DNA from: Alternaria dauci | Taxonomy: Eukaryota; Ascomycota; Dothideomycetes; Pleosporales; Pleosporaceae | Assembly (NCBI RefSeq): GCF_042100115.1 | Contig: NC_091273.1 | Span: 3,596,001-3,660,000 of the forward strand | DNA length: 64,000 nucleotides | Reading direction: 5' to 3' | Notes under the pieces: model-generated | Databases searched by the model: none | What the model saw: only the letters and a program-made list of their open reading frames with translations | Told to the model about the DNA's origin: nothing | Shown here: positions 47,892 to 59,300 of the stretch, piece after piece | How the letters are laid out: each line of letters opens with the position of its first letter | How positions within the stretch are numbered: position 1 is the stretch's first letter | Program-made: the position numbers and the translations under genes

Positions 47892-50056
47892 ATGCCGCCA
47901 AAACAGATCAACGCCGGGCCATGGGATGAACCCTGGTACGCCCTTCGACAAAAACACAGTGCCGAAATCACAAGTTTTAATGCAAGTGTCGTGCGGTCGC
48001 AAGCAAAATTCCAACAGAATATAAACAATGCGGCGGCCAATCTGCTTGCAAAACATAAGAAGGAGGAGGAAGAATTCTGGTCTAAGGCGAGGCTGGCAAG
48101 CAAAGACAAGAGCGAGAGTGCAAAAATGTCTGTAGTGGCTCAGACGGACGTTCGTCGAGTAACTGCGCCATCAACTCAAAAACCTACTTCTGAACTCAGA
48201 CGTACGCAAGCAGTCACCTCAAAAGCGCCGCAGACTTCTACGCCTACGCCAGCATATAACACAACAACTCAGGCACATCAAAGCAAGAACAAAAGCGCCG
48301 CGGTCACGATCATCGACCTTTGTTCCGACGATGACGAGCCAGTACAGGAGCAGAAGAAGTTGGCCCCGCCACCAGTTGCGAAAGCAGAGATGGTAGGAAC
48401 CAAAAGGAGCAACATTGCTGAGCCGGCTATAAGACATGATACAGTTATTCCCTCTGCGAGTCTCGAGTTCTTTGGCAAAAGCGCAAACAAGGTAACCTAG
48501 CAAATAGCGAAGACAAACAAGAATGTTACTAATTTTCCAAGGGCACGACAGAGCCATTGCAGTTCAAGCGCGAAAATAGCATCTCCAATCCTCAATTCCG
48601 AGCAATAGTTACCCCCTCGCCTATTGCGTCACATGATCCTTCGACGGCTGTTCCTCCGACACAGCCGTGTCTAATGCCTAAAGGGAATGGATTTAGTAGT
48701 TGGGTTTCAGCGAATGCGTTCCACATGCCGGCTTCTCAGATGCAAAATGCTCCTCAAGGCAGTGCTTGGGCGTTCGGAGCTCCAGTACCTCGAGGCTTGG
48801 ATACCACTTCTGCATATACATCCTCTCCTGTTTCTACATGGGCTTCTTCTACGATCTCTGCTTTAGAGGGCGTACAGTCGTCGGGCGGCTTGGCTCCACC
48901 AAGGCCACAACAGTACGGTCCCAACATGCTTCCATCACCCGGACGGTCTCCTCATGTCACAAACGCACAGCCTCAAAGTTCCATGGCTTTTGTGAATTCA
49001 AGCTTCAGACGACCTGACCTTCCGGCTAGCGTCACGAAGGACAGCATGTTGACTGCCAGAAATGTACGTGCTGGCTCACGAGTATCAGCGTCAGTCCATG
49101 GTGAATCCAGCATCGCACAGAGTCAATGTGGTTCGTCAGTCACATCTCAGACTTCAGTCCCATCTCTGTGCTCAGGTAGAGGCAAACGAAAGGTAGTCGA
49201 CTTGAGTAGCGATGAGGAGAGTGAATATTCTCCGCCATCTGAAGACGGCGAGCCTGAAACTCCCATTATTGCAGAGGAGGTGCGTAAGAGCATGAAGGGT
49301 GGTACGAAGAAATCTGGGCCGGTGACCAAGAAAACCAAGTTGCCTCCACCGCTACCGCCGGCCATAGCCTCAAAAGGCGTGTTCGGTAAAGGAAAGAACG
49401 GATATGGCTTCCAGCCCAGGTCGAAACCGAAACCCGAGGTCGACAATCAAGCAGCACGTTCACCACAGCACGCACCGATGATGAAGCCTCAGTTATCTCC
49501 ACCGGCCACACCGACGCGTACGTCAAAGAAGCCAACAATACCCATAGCCACTACACGAGCAGCACCAGTCTCACGCTCCCCTCGCAAAGCCAAACTGGAC
49601 GCCTCAGCAAAGATATCCCAACTCAGCGAGATGGAGCTTCGAGCCCGCAACAACATTGCCATTGACGAAGCAAATGACTACGAAGCGTGTGCAACCGGTG
49701 CAGTTGAGCAAGTCAGAGGCAGCCTGCGGAGCATGTCCATCACGCCTGCTCCCAGCAACGTAGGAGACTGCGGTACCGCTGCAGAGAACGTGGAGATGCT
49801 AGCCGACGAATCAGATGCTGAGAGCACTGTAGCGATACAAAGGACAAAACACGGCGCGGGATGGAACGCGTGGACTCAGTCTCGCATCAATGGTGATAGG
49901 AATACTGCCAAGTCACGTCCTAATCGGCCGTTGGTACGGGATGAAGAAGACGATGACGACGATGACGACGATCCGGATATTAGTAAGTACTGTATCATTG
50001 ATGGCTTGATTGTGCACGAGGCAGATCTAGAACGAATAAGACTGACGCGAGGGTAG
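47892..50056 (+). CDS. Uncharacterised nuclear-type protein with two SIM-like motifs
   Basis: I do not recognise a named family. Exons 47892-48491 and 48542-50056 encode 704 residues. The N-terminus (about residues 1-80) has a helical, charged stretch (FQQNINNAAANLLAKHKKEE). Two hydrophobic-acidic motifs follow, VTIIDLCSDDDE (about residue 137) and RKVVDLSSDEESE (about residue 420), both fitting SUMO-interaction motifs next to acidic clusters. The middle is Ser/Pro/Gln-rich and low in order, with Lys/Pro-rich patches (KKTKLPPPLPP). The end has an Asp run (DEEDDDDDDDDPDISKYCII). The composition suggests a nuclear or chromatin-linked protein; this is inference. A helix-rich patch, KISQLSEMELRARNNIAIDE, near residue 575 may be a small binding domain. 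Confidence 0.75.
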
Positions 50057-50245
50057 GAAATGCGGAATCTTATGAGATCAAGAAAGACGGACGGTGGCAA
50101 TCGCGCACAAGTAGTGGGCGCGATTGAGATACAATGACATAGTTCTGTAAAACAAAGTGAGAATCACAAAGGGGAGAACATGTAGGAGGTTTCCAGGTCA
50201 GCGTAGAAACTATTCGAGCTTCGCTAGTACTTCATGCAAAGGACA

Positions 50246-50273
50246 GGAGAGAGAGAGAGAGATACACACACAC
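50246..50273 (+). repeat. Compound microsatellite (GA)n then (AC)n
   Basis: About 17 bases of alternating GA are followed by about 10 bases of alternating AC. It is a simple-sequence repeat just beyond the SIM-motif gene. Confidence 0.85.
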
Positions 50274-50681
50274 GGCCATGGCATTCTCTGCTTACTCCGA
50301 CGTCGCCATCGTATGATTTGTACCCACTTTTAGAATCTCACTCTTCGTGTAAGAATCGACAATCCTCATCTCCCTCTCTTACTCTCTACAAAAGAAGCCG
50401 ATCATAAGCTTGCAATGCGCATAAACGTCGGGGAGTCGGGAAAACATACTAGTTTCGGTAGAACCATCTTTCTTCTCCACTTAACTTTCGGCCTCTAGGC
50501 ACTACTTTGACCACTCCAGGGCTACGATGAGCTGCCGAAACTTCGAAAACAGCATATCGTGGTCGTGTCGCGTGCTTGCGTGCCCGGGTGGCGTCGTGTT
50601 CGCATCATGCAACCCCCCCGCAGATGTTTAGTATTTTGTTACTAATATTGCCTGCTGCCACACGTTTAGTATACAGTGCAA

Positions 50682-50707
50682 GGATTTTGGGGCGGATTTT
50701 GGGGCGG
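50682..50707 (+). repeat. Tandem duplication of a 12-base unit
   Basis: The unit GGATTTTGGGGC occurs twice in direct succession, followed by GG. It is short and likely neutral. Confidence 0.8.
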
Positions 50708-52840
50708 CAATCTTTCGTCTTCTTGAGTCGAGTCAAGAGCAGCTTTGCTGTTTCTGGTAAAACTAACGATTGCTCGCCCCGCAATAACATAATCAGAGAG
50801 TCGACTAGCTTCGGTAGGTAGGTAGGCTCACGAACCCAGCTATGCCAGCCTCGTCGATGGCTTGACGGCTTGCCGCGTGTAGAGAAGGGCAGTGTTAGTC
50901 ACATTGTGGGTGCGAAGACGAGCTAGGACTAGAAATGAGAGTAGTGATTTCAACGGTGCGGTACCAAGTGCTAACGGCGTGTCGTGTTCTCGCCGAACGT
51001 TAACGAACAGGTGCGTTAGCGACATTTGTGGCTGTACTATTGTGACTGGTTGGCTTTGATTTTCCGAAGCGGGCTAAGAGTCGTTAGTTTGGTTCGGTTG
51101 GGTTAGTTGACTACAAGTCTTGGGGAGTTCAGTTTTCTTGGTATGGTGTGCTTCTCGGGCCTGCCGCGGAATCGTTCGATATCATGTACGCCAGATGAGA
51201 AATGCTGTGCAGCAATGGTGGAAGTTGCCGAAAGGAAAAAGACTTATACGAAGAGAAGCCGAATGTCTTGGACGGGACAGGAAACATGTTTCACACCAAG
51301 CCAAAAAGCCTTGGACGTCGTCAGCGCAAAGGGATAGGATATGTCATCTCCATATTCCAAGGCTCTGTACAGTATTAGTTTTGTCAACGCAACTAGGCTG
51401 ATCCCGCATGCTGTCACGTCACCTCCAAGCTCCATCGCTGCAACTTCGGGGAATATTGCTCTCCTCTCGAGAGGGAAGGGGGTGGGTTTCTTGTCAGACT
51501 AGCACCGGTATTACGAGTTCGGGTTGGCTTTCCGCGCGTACCTCGTCTCGCGTGCCACACCAGTTTGCGGACCCCAAATGCAGTTGACGCCAGCGCCAAC
51601 GCCAACATCTGCCGCTACCACTACCACGACTAATCCAATGCGTAATCAGCCTATTCTACCACACACCCCAACACCGTCGCGTTACACAACATTGCATTGC
51701 GTCCTTGGTCTTGACACCCGGGCCCTGCCTGCGCGCTCCTTGCCCTCTCCCTTGTCTGCTCGAAAAGCAATAAATCCATGTTCTTAGAACAGCAGTAGTC
51801 AGGCACCAGGCACACAACGCGTCAACGTGAGTGGTCTTCAGCCACGCGAGACCGGGCTCTCCCGGCCTGTCATCGTCCGCCTGCCGCTTTTGCGAAAGTC
51901 TGGGGGAGGGATACCCCCTTGACAAGTGAACTAGATGGAACGACGCGCTCATAATTTTTTTTATCTCGGGCAATAGCACATTCACCGTTGCATGGAAGGG
52001 CTTGCGTGCCGTGCCGCTGTAACTTGATCGTGAATGGCTGACGGACCGTTCAGGTGGGCCCTCTTTTGCGTTCGGTGCTTTGGAAGGATCGTAGGCGAAC
52101 TGGTCAGGCGTCTGAATCTGGGATGCATGCTCCGAGCATCTTAATACACGAAGCCCGTTGCACGATAGGTTATGAAATTTCAAGTTTTACCGGGCTATGG
52201 AACACAATCCCACAGAGTCACTTCATTTCAGGCTGCACAAGTTTGCTTTTGAAGCGTCTATTCTTCGTCCAGGGTCGCAACAACTAGCCCATCTACCAAA
52301 TACTAACAAAAACAAGCGCAATATAAACATGTTCCGAAGACACAATCATAACCAACAAGACTCCTTCCTCATGCCATACACAGCGTCCTGAGTCATGCTT
52401 TTCAATGCTTCCATGTCCCTTTTTACCCACAAGCGCCTGAGTCCGTCCGTACAAAAGATGACCGATCAACAGGCTACGAACAGAGAGGAAAAGACAGACT
52501 GAAAACCGACCGAGCATGTCGCAAGAGATCATAACTTGCAGACGGGTATCAAAGGCACTACTCGAATGCTCTAGACGGTGGTGCGTGGTCGACAAGTATC
52601 GAAAAGAGAGAAACAGTCGTCGGCACATGGACGACGACAGCCTGAAACCCAAACACAGCCATGATGAAACATGGGTGTAAGCAACAGCCGGGATTGTTAC
52701 GAAGGATTTGGTGCTGTGTCGAAAAAGGGTTGTTAACCCCGGTCGTTCGTAGGGGCTCCCTGCAAGTGCCGAGAAAGTGGGTCAACGGGGCGGCTGCCTG
52801 CAACCAGGGCATCCGGTGCGAGCATGTGGCCTGAGACTTC

Positions 52841-55800
52841 TTAAGGAGAGCCCTCGCGCCTCGCCTTCTTACTCTTCTCGATTCTTTCGTTCCACCGTCT
52901 CTTTCCGACACGGGTCTCGAAATGTGGCGCTACTTGGGTCACATCTTGACCTTGGCCCATCATGCTGCTTCGCATCTTGTTGCGGTAGGCATCAACTGTT
53001 CAAGGTTAGTCGGTTGCTCTTGATTGTCCCAAGGCATTCACTTACGAGACTTTTGCAGAAACAGTGTCCTGCCTGCAAACACACGACTCTGGCTCCAGCT
53101 CATTCGGTAACCAAGATCGTTGAGCGTAATCTCCTTCGACCGCTTCGCCCTAGTAAGACGTGGCTTCGGTACACGAGTCTCACCATCGAGCGTTGGAACA
53201 GGAACAACAGTAGAACCTGCAAGAGGAAATGTGGGATCATTCTCCACGTCCGGTTCGTCAGCAAACACCTTGCTGCCACGAGGGCTGGCAGGTGGAGAAG
53301 TCATTTGCATGGCAAAGTAGCTGCGAGGGAAGACGGAGTTTGACTTGCGATAAGAGTCGGGCATCTCCTCCATCTTCACAGTGTCGAGAGTAACTCGCAC
53401 ACGAACCCTAGTTCCTCGTTGCGCGTCGTCGACAAGAATAAACTTGCGGCGCTTCGAGTCAGGTAAGTCGCCAAACATGGCTAGCTTTCGCTCTTCTTCG
53501 TCTTGCTCTTGCTGCTTTGAGACGGTTACGCCTGCTGCGTGTGATGGAGGCGGAGGGTGGCCCAATCCGTCGTGGATCGGTGGCATGCCACTGGATCCTG
53601 CGACGGAGTCGCTCGACGGGAAGTTTGGGTAGAAGTTCTGAGCAGGACGCCCGTCGGTAGGCGACTGCTGCCCGTTTGGCGCTTGGTGATGATGAGTGTG
53701 TGATTCACCGTAGTCAGTGGCTGTACACAAAGAAAGTTAGCTTGCACGTCCGAACATGACTCCACTTGCCATCCTGCGCTGAACCAAAAACATGTGTAAC
53801 TATAGAGTGTGGGTATATCTGCAAACATGCATGGGCAGTGGTATCGAAGGGGGTATTACATCAAGGAGTGTGTAATGTACATGTAGAAAGAACGACAAGA
53901 GGTATCATTTAACAAGGCCAACAATCGCGCTTTATCACATCACATCTGGTGAAACATACCGCTAACATCATCCGGTCCTCCGTGGGGCCCTCCAGGTCCG
54001 TCATGGTGATGATGCATCTGGGGACCGCCCATGCCCATGTTCGGTTGTCGGGGTGGTGCTGCTAATCCGGCAGAGTTTGGGACACCGGGAGCACCTGGTC
54101 CACCTGGTCCAGCCATGTGGTTACCATGTGAGCCCGATTGGGCTTTCCTCGTCGTCATCTTGGCCATTCTTCGTACACGTCGGCTCCTCAAGCGAGGGTC
54201 TTGGTTGCTGTTCCTCCAGCTGTCGACAGCTCGCTGGATAAGCCCACGCTTACCGCGCAAGCATGGGTTCAGTTGCGCTAGTGCCCAACCCACGGTGTTG
54301 CACTCAGTCTCGTAGTGCAGGCGGTTGCCCTTGTACTGATCTTTGGCGCAGCAAGCGCGCGGGTACACACAGTTCTCAGTCTTGAAGTCTTGCGGCAGCT
54401 CGTCAACGTTGATGGACTCTACGTCGCAACGAATGGTGTACTCCATCTTGACGCGGTCGCGGGAATACTCAAACGCGATCCACTGTACTCCGTTCTGGTC
54501 TTGTCGAACAACAAGAGGAGTGGTGGCAGGAATGGGACCAGGCGCAGCATTGGGATTAACATTGGGTCCTCCGGGAGGGCCAGCGTGCATGTTGGGAGCA
54601 CCAACGGGAGGTCCCTGGGGTGGAGCTTGGGGCGGGCCAAGTCCTGACGGCGGCCGCTGCAATGGGGTCTGCGACATTCGCGACTTGGGACTTCCAGTCA
54701 TTCCAGGAGTCTGAGGATGCTGCTGCTGATGTTGCTGTTGCTGCTGTTGTTGCTGGTGGTGCATCTGCTGGCTCTGCTGGTGGGACATGAGCAGCGTTTG
54801 CGACGCCATTGGTTGCTGAGGCGCACTCGAAGGGTGCTGCTGATAAGGCGACTGTTGAGGTACTGGGGCCGAAGCATATGGTGTGTAGTACATTGACTGA
54901 GGCATCTGGCTAGGCGGTTGTCCATAGATTGGGCGGCCGTGCTGGTCGTGTTGTGGAGACTGAACAGATGCTGGTGAGTTTGACTGCGGGGTGTGGTACG
55001 AGATGGGTGGATATCCACCACGATTCATCGTTGCGGCTGCCATGAGCTCTGGGGTTTCTGTGGGAAAGTTAGGTTTCCATTTTCCGCTTGACGGGATATA
55101 CGACGGGGGCATCCAAGTCGAGACGTCATTCATGCGCACAGCGCATGGGCGGACGCGTCGTGATTTGTGTATCATGGAAAAAAGAAAACGTACCTGAGGA
55201 CGAGTAGTTACTCGGCGCACTGTTAGTGCTGTAGGGACTCTGGTGGTGCTGGGAGTAATAAGGAACCTCCTGTTGCTGTTGAGGCGGCGGGGGACCTTGG
55301 ATTTGCTGAATGTAGGGAGACTGGTGCTGAGGAGGACCTTGGGGGTTTGGGTGTTGGGGTGAAGGGTAGTGGCCCTGTGCCGGACTCTGCGAAGGCACCG
55401 ACTGGTGGGGAGAGTCGGGATGGTGCTGGTGTTGATGTTGTTGATGGACTACGCCAGGCCTAGGATGGTGGACTGGAAGGTGATTTGGCGGTGGCAAGCC
55501 CTGCGCCGAGTGGGGATGATGCTAAGAAGAGCAGCCAGTCAGTACGGCTGATTGGACAAAGAAGAAGAAAAAAAGGGATCAAAAGCAAGCTTCGTGATGG
55601 TGCAGCTGTGGTGGTGATCGGGGGCAGGGAGTGCAGGTAAGGTGTAATAGTAGTAGTGGGGGTGCGGGTCGCTGTGGTTGGCTGGGCGGCTGGGGTGTAG
55701 CGACGATGTGCTGCAACGCGTCGTAGGCGAGGGGCAGGGTCTGGAAAAAGACAGGACGGTAGGGTATAGTTTATAGGATGGGAAGGGCAGACTAAAGAAA

Positions 55801-56377
55801 GCAGGGCGGCATTTGGCAACGTTGACAACACAGAGCGGACCAGCGGTGGGAGCGGAAGGCTGCTGGGATGGCAGGGATTCCGCTGCTGGTAGGTTGCGTG
55901 ACAAGAGGCTTGCGAAGTGGCTCCAGAGGAGACCAGGAAAGCTTTGGCAAGTGCGACAGGGGGAGGGGGTTTTGGGTAGCAGGGCTGCTTGGCGGGAAGG
56001 GCATACCATGTAGGCAGTAACGTGCCGGAGCTGGGGTAACTTGTTGTGTGTGGTCGCGACGTGCAGTGGCTGCTGCAACATGCAAAAAGCGCGAGGATAA
56101 AGCTACTCGGGGCGGTGACGGTTTTAGGGGGGATGGGGGTGGGTTTGCGACGCGCAGCTCGAAACTCCAACGGTCGAGGGTGCGGTAGGGCCGAGCGAAA
56201 GGCAGAGCAGAGGGTAGCGAGCGAGCGTGTGTGCGTGTGTGGGATGATGCACGTCGCGGTCGGGCGTGAGGTAGGGGGTGCAAGGAAGCAGAGTCGACTT
56301 ACCATCTTCTGCGACGCTACAGGCGCCGGGTCTTCCTTATACTTGCGGGCCCTATCTGGGATTTTTGGCTGCGACAT
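52841..56377 (-). CDS. Poly-Q protein with duplicated DUF8032-like segments
   Basis: Five exons (56377-56303, 55521-55194, 55057-53960, 53720-53046, 52995-52841) give 776 residues in one exact phase. The N-terminal half is Gln/Pro/His-rich, with a Gln run coded by CAG/CAA near residue 290. The central segment has the conserved block QWIAFEYSRDRVKMEYTIRC, then LPQDFKTENCVYPRACC, HYETECNTVGWALAQLNPCL and RAVDSWRNSNQDPRLRSRRV. A second, diverged copy follows (RVRVRVTLDTVKMEEMPDSY, then SVFPRSYF, and near the end SLDAYRNKMRSSM with a basic tail). I take this as a fungal DUF8032-type nuclear protein of unknown function. Reading through 53960 gives a false stop at 53940; GTATGT at 53959 is the real donor. 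Intron 1 is 781 nt. Confidence 0.82.
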
Positions 56378-59300
56378 TGTTATTATTGCGCTGTGGTAGA
56401 CGTCGAAGGATCCGGGCAGCGAGGGTCCGGGCGCAGCAGTCGACGAGGGTTGGGGAGCGATGCAGTAGCGTGGCCTGCGCAATTTCACGCGCAGAGCTGG
56501 TGGCGCTAGCGACTTGTAGGGAATGGCAGCGAGGAAAGACTGCAAAGGCGGTGGGACGGCCGAGGGTGGAGTCGGTCGTTAAATCAACCTGGAACAGCCA
56601 CCTCCCTGCTCTGCTGCACGCTCGGACGGAGCACCTGTTTCGAGCGCCCAAGCCGCGGATGTGAAGGGGCCGGGATCCAGGATCGCCGGCGGAATAGCCC
56701 TGGTCGATGTCGTCGTCCTGGTGGGTGCTGCTGCGAGGATGAAGCTGTCGTTTGGTCGGGGCCCTGTATCGTCGTGAGGTCTGGCAGTCGCGTCCGGTGG
56801 AGCACGTGACGGCCAAGTGCGCTGGCTGCCCCGTCGAGTCTTTCGCAGATGTCGGGACGGTGGGGTGGGAGGCGCGGCGGTGAGTCCAGCGACGACGGTT
56901 TTAATCTATCGTAGGGCAAGAGCAACCGGCTAGTGTGTCTGCTATCTGCTCTCTCACTATTCTTGCTCGGAGGAAAGCAGCAGCCATCAGTCACGTAATC
57001 AGTTACTCAGTCGCGTCCCCCATCGCGCCTGCTCACTGCCTCTCGCTCCCTCTCCGGTGCCATCGCCCCTGCCTCGTCGCTCGGCTAAATCCCTCGAGAT
57101 GGGCAGTCGCGAACCCCGCGGTACCTCCCATGCAACCCAGGCCATCCGAGCTCAGCCTACTATAGCTTGCACACGAATGCTACCTGCTGTTCCTGCTCTC
57201 TCTTCATTTCGCCCCGATCACAATGTGGCTCCGCCTGCTGCTGCTCTGACGCGTCCCTCGAGTTCAATTCACCGCCGCTAGTCGACCGTTTTAGCAGTTG
57301 CACCACGCAGCCCAGCGCCCCACCGGCGCGCTCGCCATTGGCCCGTGGCGCCGGTCAGTCGACGCCCAAAACGGCTTGCCAGCTTGTCTTCTTTGTGTCC
57401 CACCGTCGCCCGCTGTGACTGGCCTATGCACGCCCGCATGCTCCAATCGCCATCGAGCGCTGATCGGCACCGCCATGCCTGATGCTGCTCACGGCCATGC
57501 TTCTCGGGAGACGGGCCATGGGCTGCCTGCTCAAATCGCCGCTGATCGGCCCTGGGACGTTGGGTTCGCAACCTCTGCGGAGCCATGCCACCGACCAAAA
57601 CTGCTGATGTTCCCTCAGGGGCGCATCGTGGCAGGGCCAGCTTTCATGCGCCGTGGACCGCGCCAGTCAGCCCTGGGAAAGAGTGGCCTGCGTGGCTATT
57701 CCAAGTTAAATTGCCATCATGCTGAGCGCGAGCAACATGCGTCGATAAACTCCGCTACAACATCCGGGCGAATAACCGCTTAGGCGATCGCGATAGCAAT
57801 ACAAGTCTGCAGATGCGCCCGAGCCGGCCGCGAGAGCTGGTCTCGGTGCATTTTCTCTATCGCGTCCGGCGTCAATACAATGCTGCAATGCCGTTCCCTT
57901 CTTGGACGTCTCAAGCCTGCTTCTGTGCGCGTCTGCTCGAGTATCACATGCCTACTGAAACACAAGACGCGACCTTTACAAATACCGTGGTCCTCGAAAT
58001 CTGGCTGACAGGCTTCGAGAAGATCGTGACGGAAACATCGCGCCGTTCCATGTTGTGAGCCATCCAGTCCCTGTCACGATCGTGGCATGGGACCTGGGCT
58101 TGTAAAAGTTCCGAGCGAGGCGTTCGCAGTGCGGAGAAACCCTGGGAGCACGCTTGCTGGCCTTGCTCACGACAAGGGAGATAGGTCAGGTACCGAGCGA
58201 CCATCAACTCTATTCTGACGCCGCCCGCTATATCTCGATACAACACGACACATGGTGTGGGCATTGGCGACGCGCGCTGCGGCCTGCAAGCCCGCGCGCA
58301 TTCTCACTTGTATTCGTCAGTACGCGCACATGTTGCATATTTGGCAGTCCAGATTCTTGACTGCCAATTTTGTGCAAGCCGAACTCTTCCTGAACATGTC
58401 CAGACAGCGCCCTTCGCGCATTGACGGTCGGCCACGCTTGTACTAGTTACACGAGATATGGCAAGATATGTCGATCTTGTCAGCAAAAAAGAAATCCCAC
58501 CCCCATGTTGTGTTACATCGGGTTGGCCTTGTAACTCCACACTCAATGATTAGCTGTGTGTCTCCACGACGTTGTGCAAATACGGCTGACGGCGACGTGC
58601 ATATCCATCAAGGTCAGCTGGGATGGCTCGTTAAATTTTTCGCGCGTCGCTTATCAGCAGGTTCTACAACTACTTCCATCTCCGTCCATGCAGTCGCTTT
58701 CATGATAACCGTTCGAGGTTTAACATGCTCGATATCGCGACATTGTCATGGTTGTCGCCTTCGCGTGCGGTTATTTGGTTGGTAGGGGATCGTCATGGCC
58801 AACCACATTCCGCACACCGTTGTCCACTCACGGGAAGCAGGGATACATGCCTGGGCGACAACGGTCGACGATCACAAGGGACAAGGTGCGCGACGCTACC
58901 GTACATGGATCCGACTCGTCCCGTAAGGCTTTCGCCCACTGCAGAGTAGAAGCTGCAGCACACCACCACCACAACCACCGCCACCACTGAGACTACCGCA
59001 TGTCCCCGATTCGTCACCTTGCGCCTAAAATTAAGGCTGCATACATTTCCACGATATGCGAAGATAGGCCGCATGCTTCAAGTCCATCTACCGAAGGTTC
59101 ACTGCTTATCGACTGATCGGGCAGCGATCGGCGGGTGAGCCCCATCACAACGAGCAGTTTTCCATTACAAGTTTTCTCCGCTCGTGGCAGCCGTCGTGTG
59201 GAATAGGTTAGACATTAATCAAAGGCCTGGGCCTTTATTTCTTATTGCAACTCAACGGCAGATGTCTGTCGCGCCCAAAAGTGCGACCCGATGACTATCC

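Larger units (their letters stand above)
50057..52840. other. 2.8 kb gene-free stretch with simple repeats
   Basis: No coding frame with family signal, splice logic or start context was found on either strand. The stretch contains a GA run and an AC run (50246-50273) and a 12-base tandem duplication (50682-50705). It holds the 3' ends of the two flanking convergent genes. A low-expression non-coding transcript cannot be excluded. Confidence 0.45.

Noticed and set aside
53038..53045. Apparent C-terminus QKSRK of the poly-Q protein
   Set aside because: GTAAGT is a donor here, and the next exon adds a conserved basic end (SLDAYRNKMRSS...) before a TAA at 52841.
53940..53959. Apparent stop of the poly-Q protein after GMFHQM
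   Set aside because: GTATGT at this point is a standard donor and joining to 53720 continues a conserved frame (DVSATDYGES), so the stop is intronic.
56378..57300. Frames upstream of the poly-Q gene on the minus strand that extend its first exon
   Set aside because: They are low-complexity, not continuous in phase with exon 1, and sit where a promoter and leader are expected.
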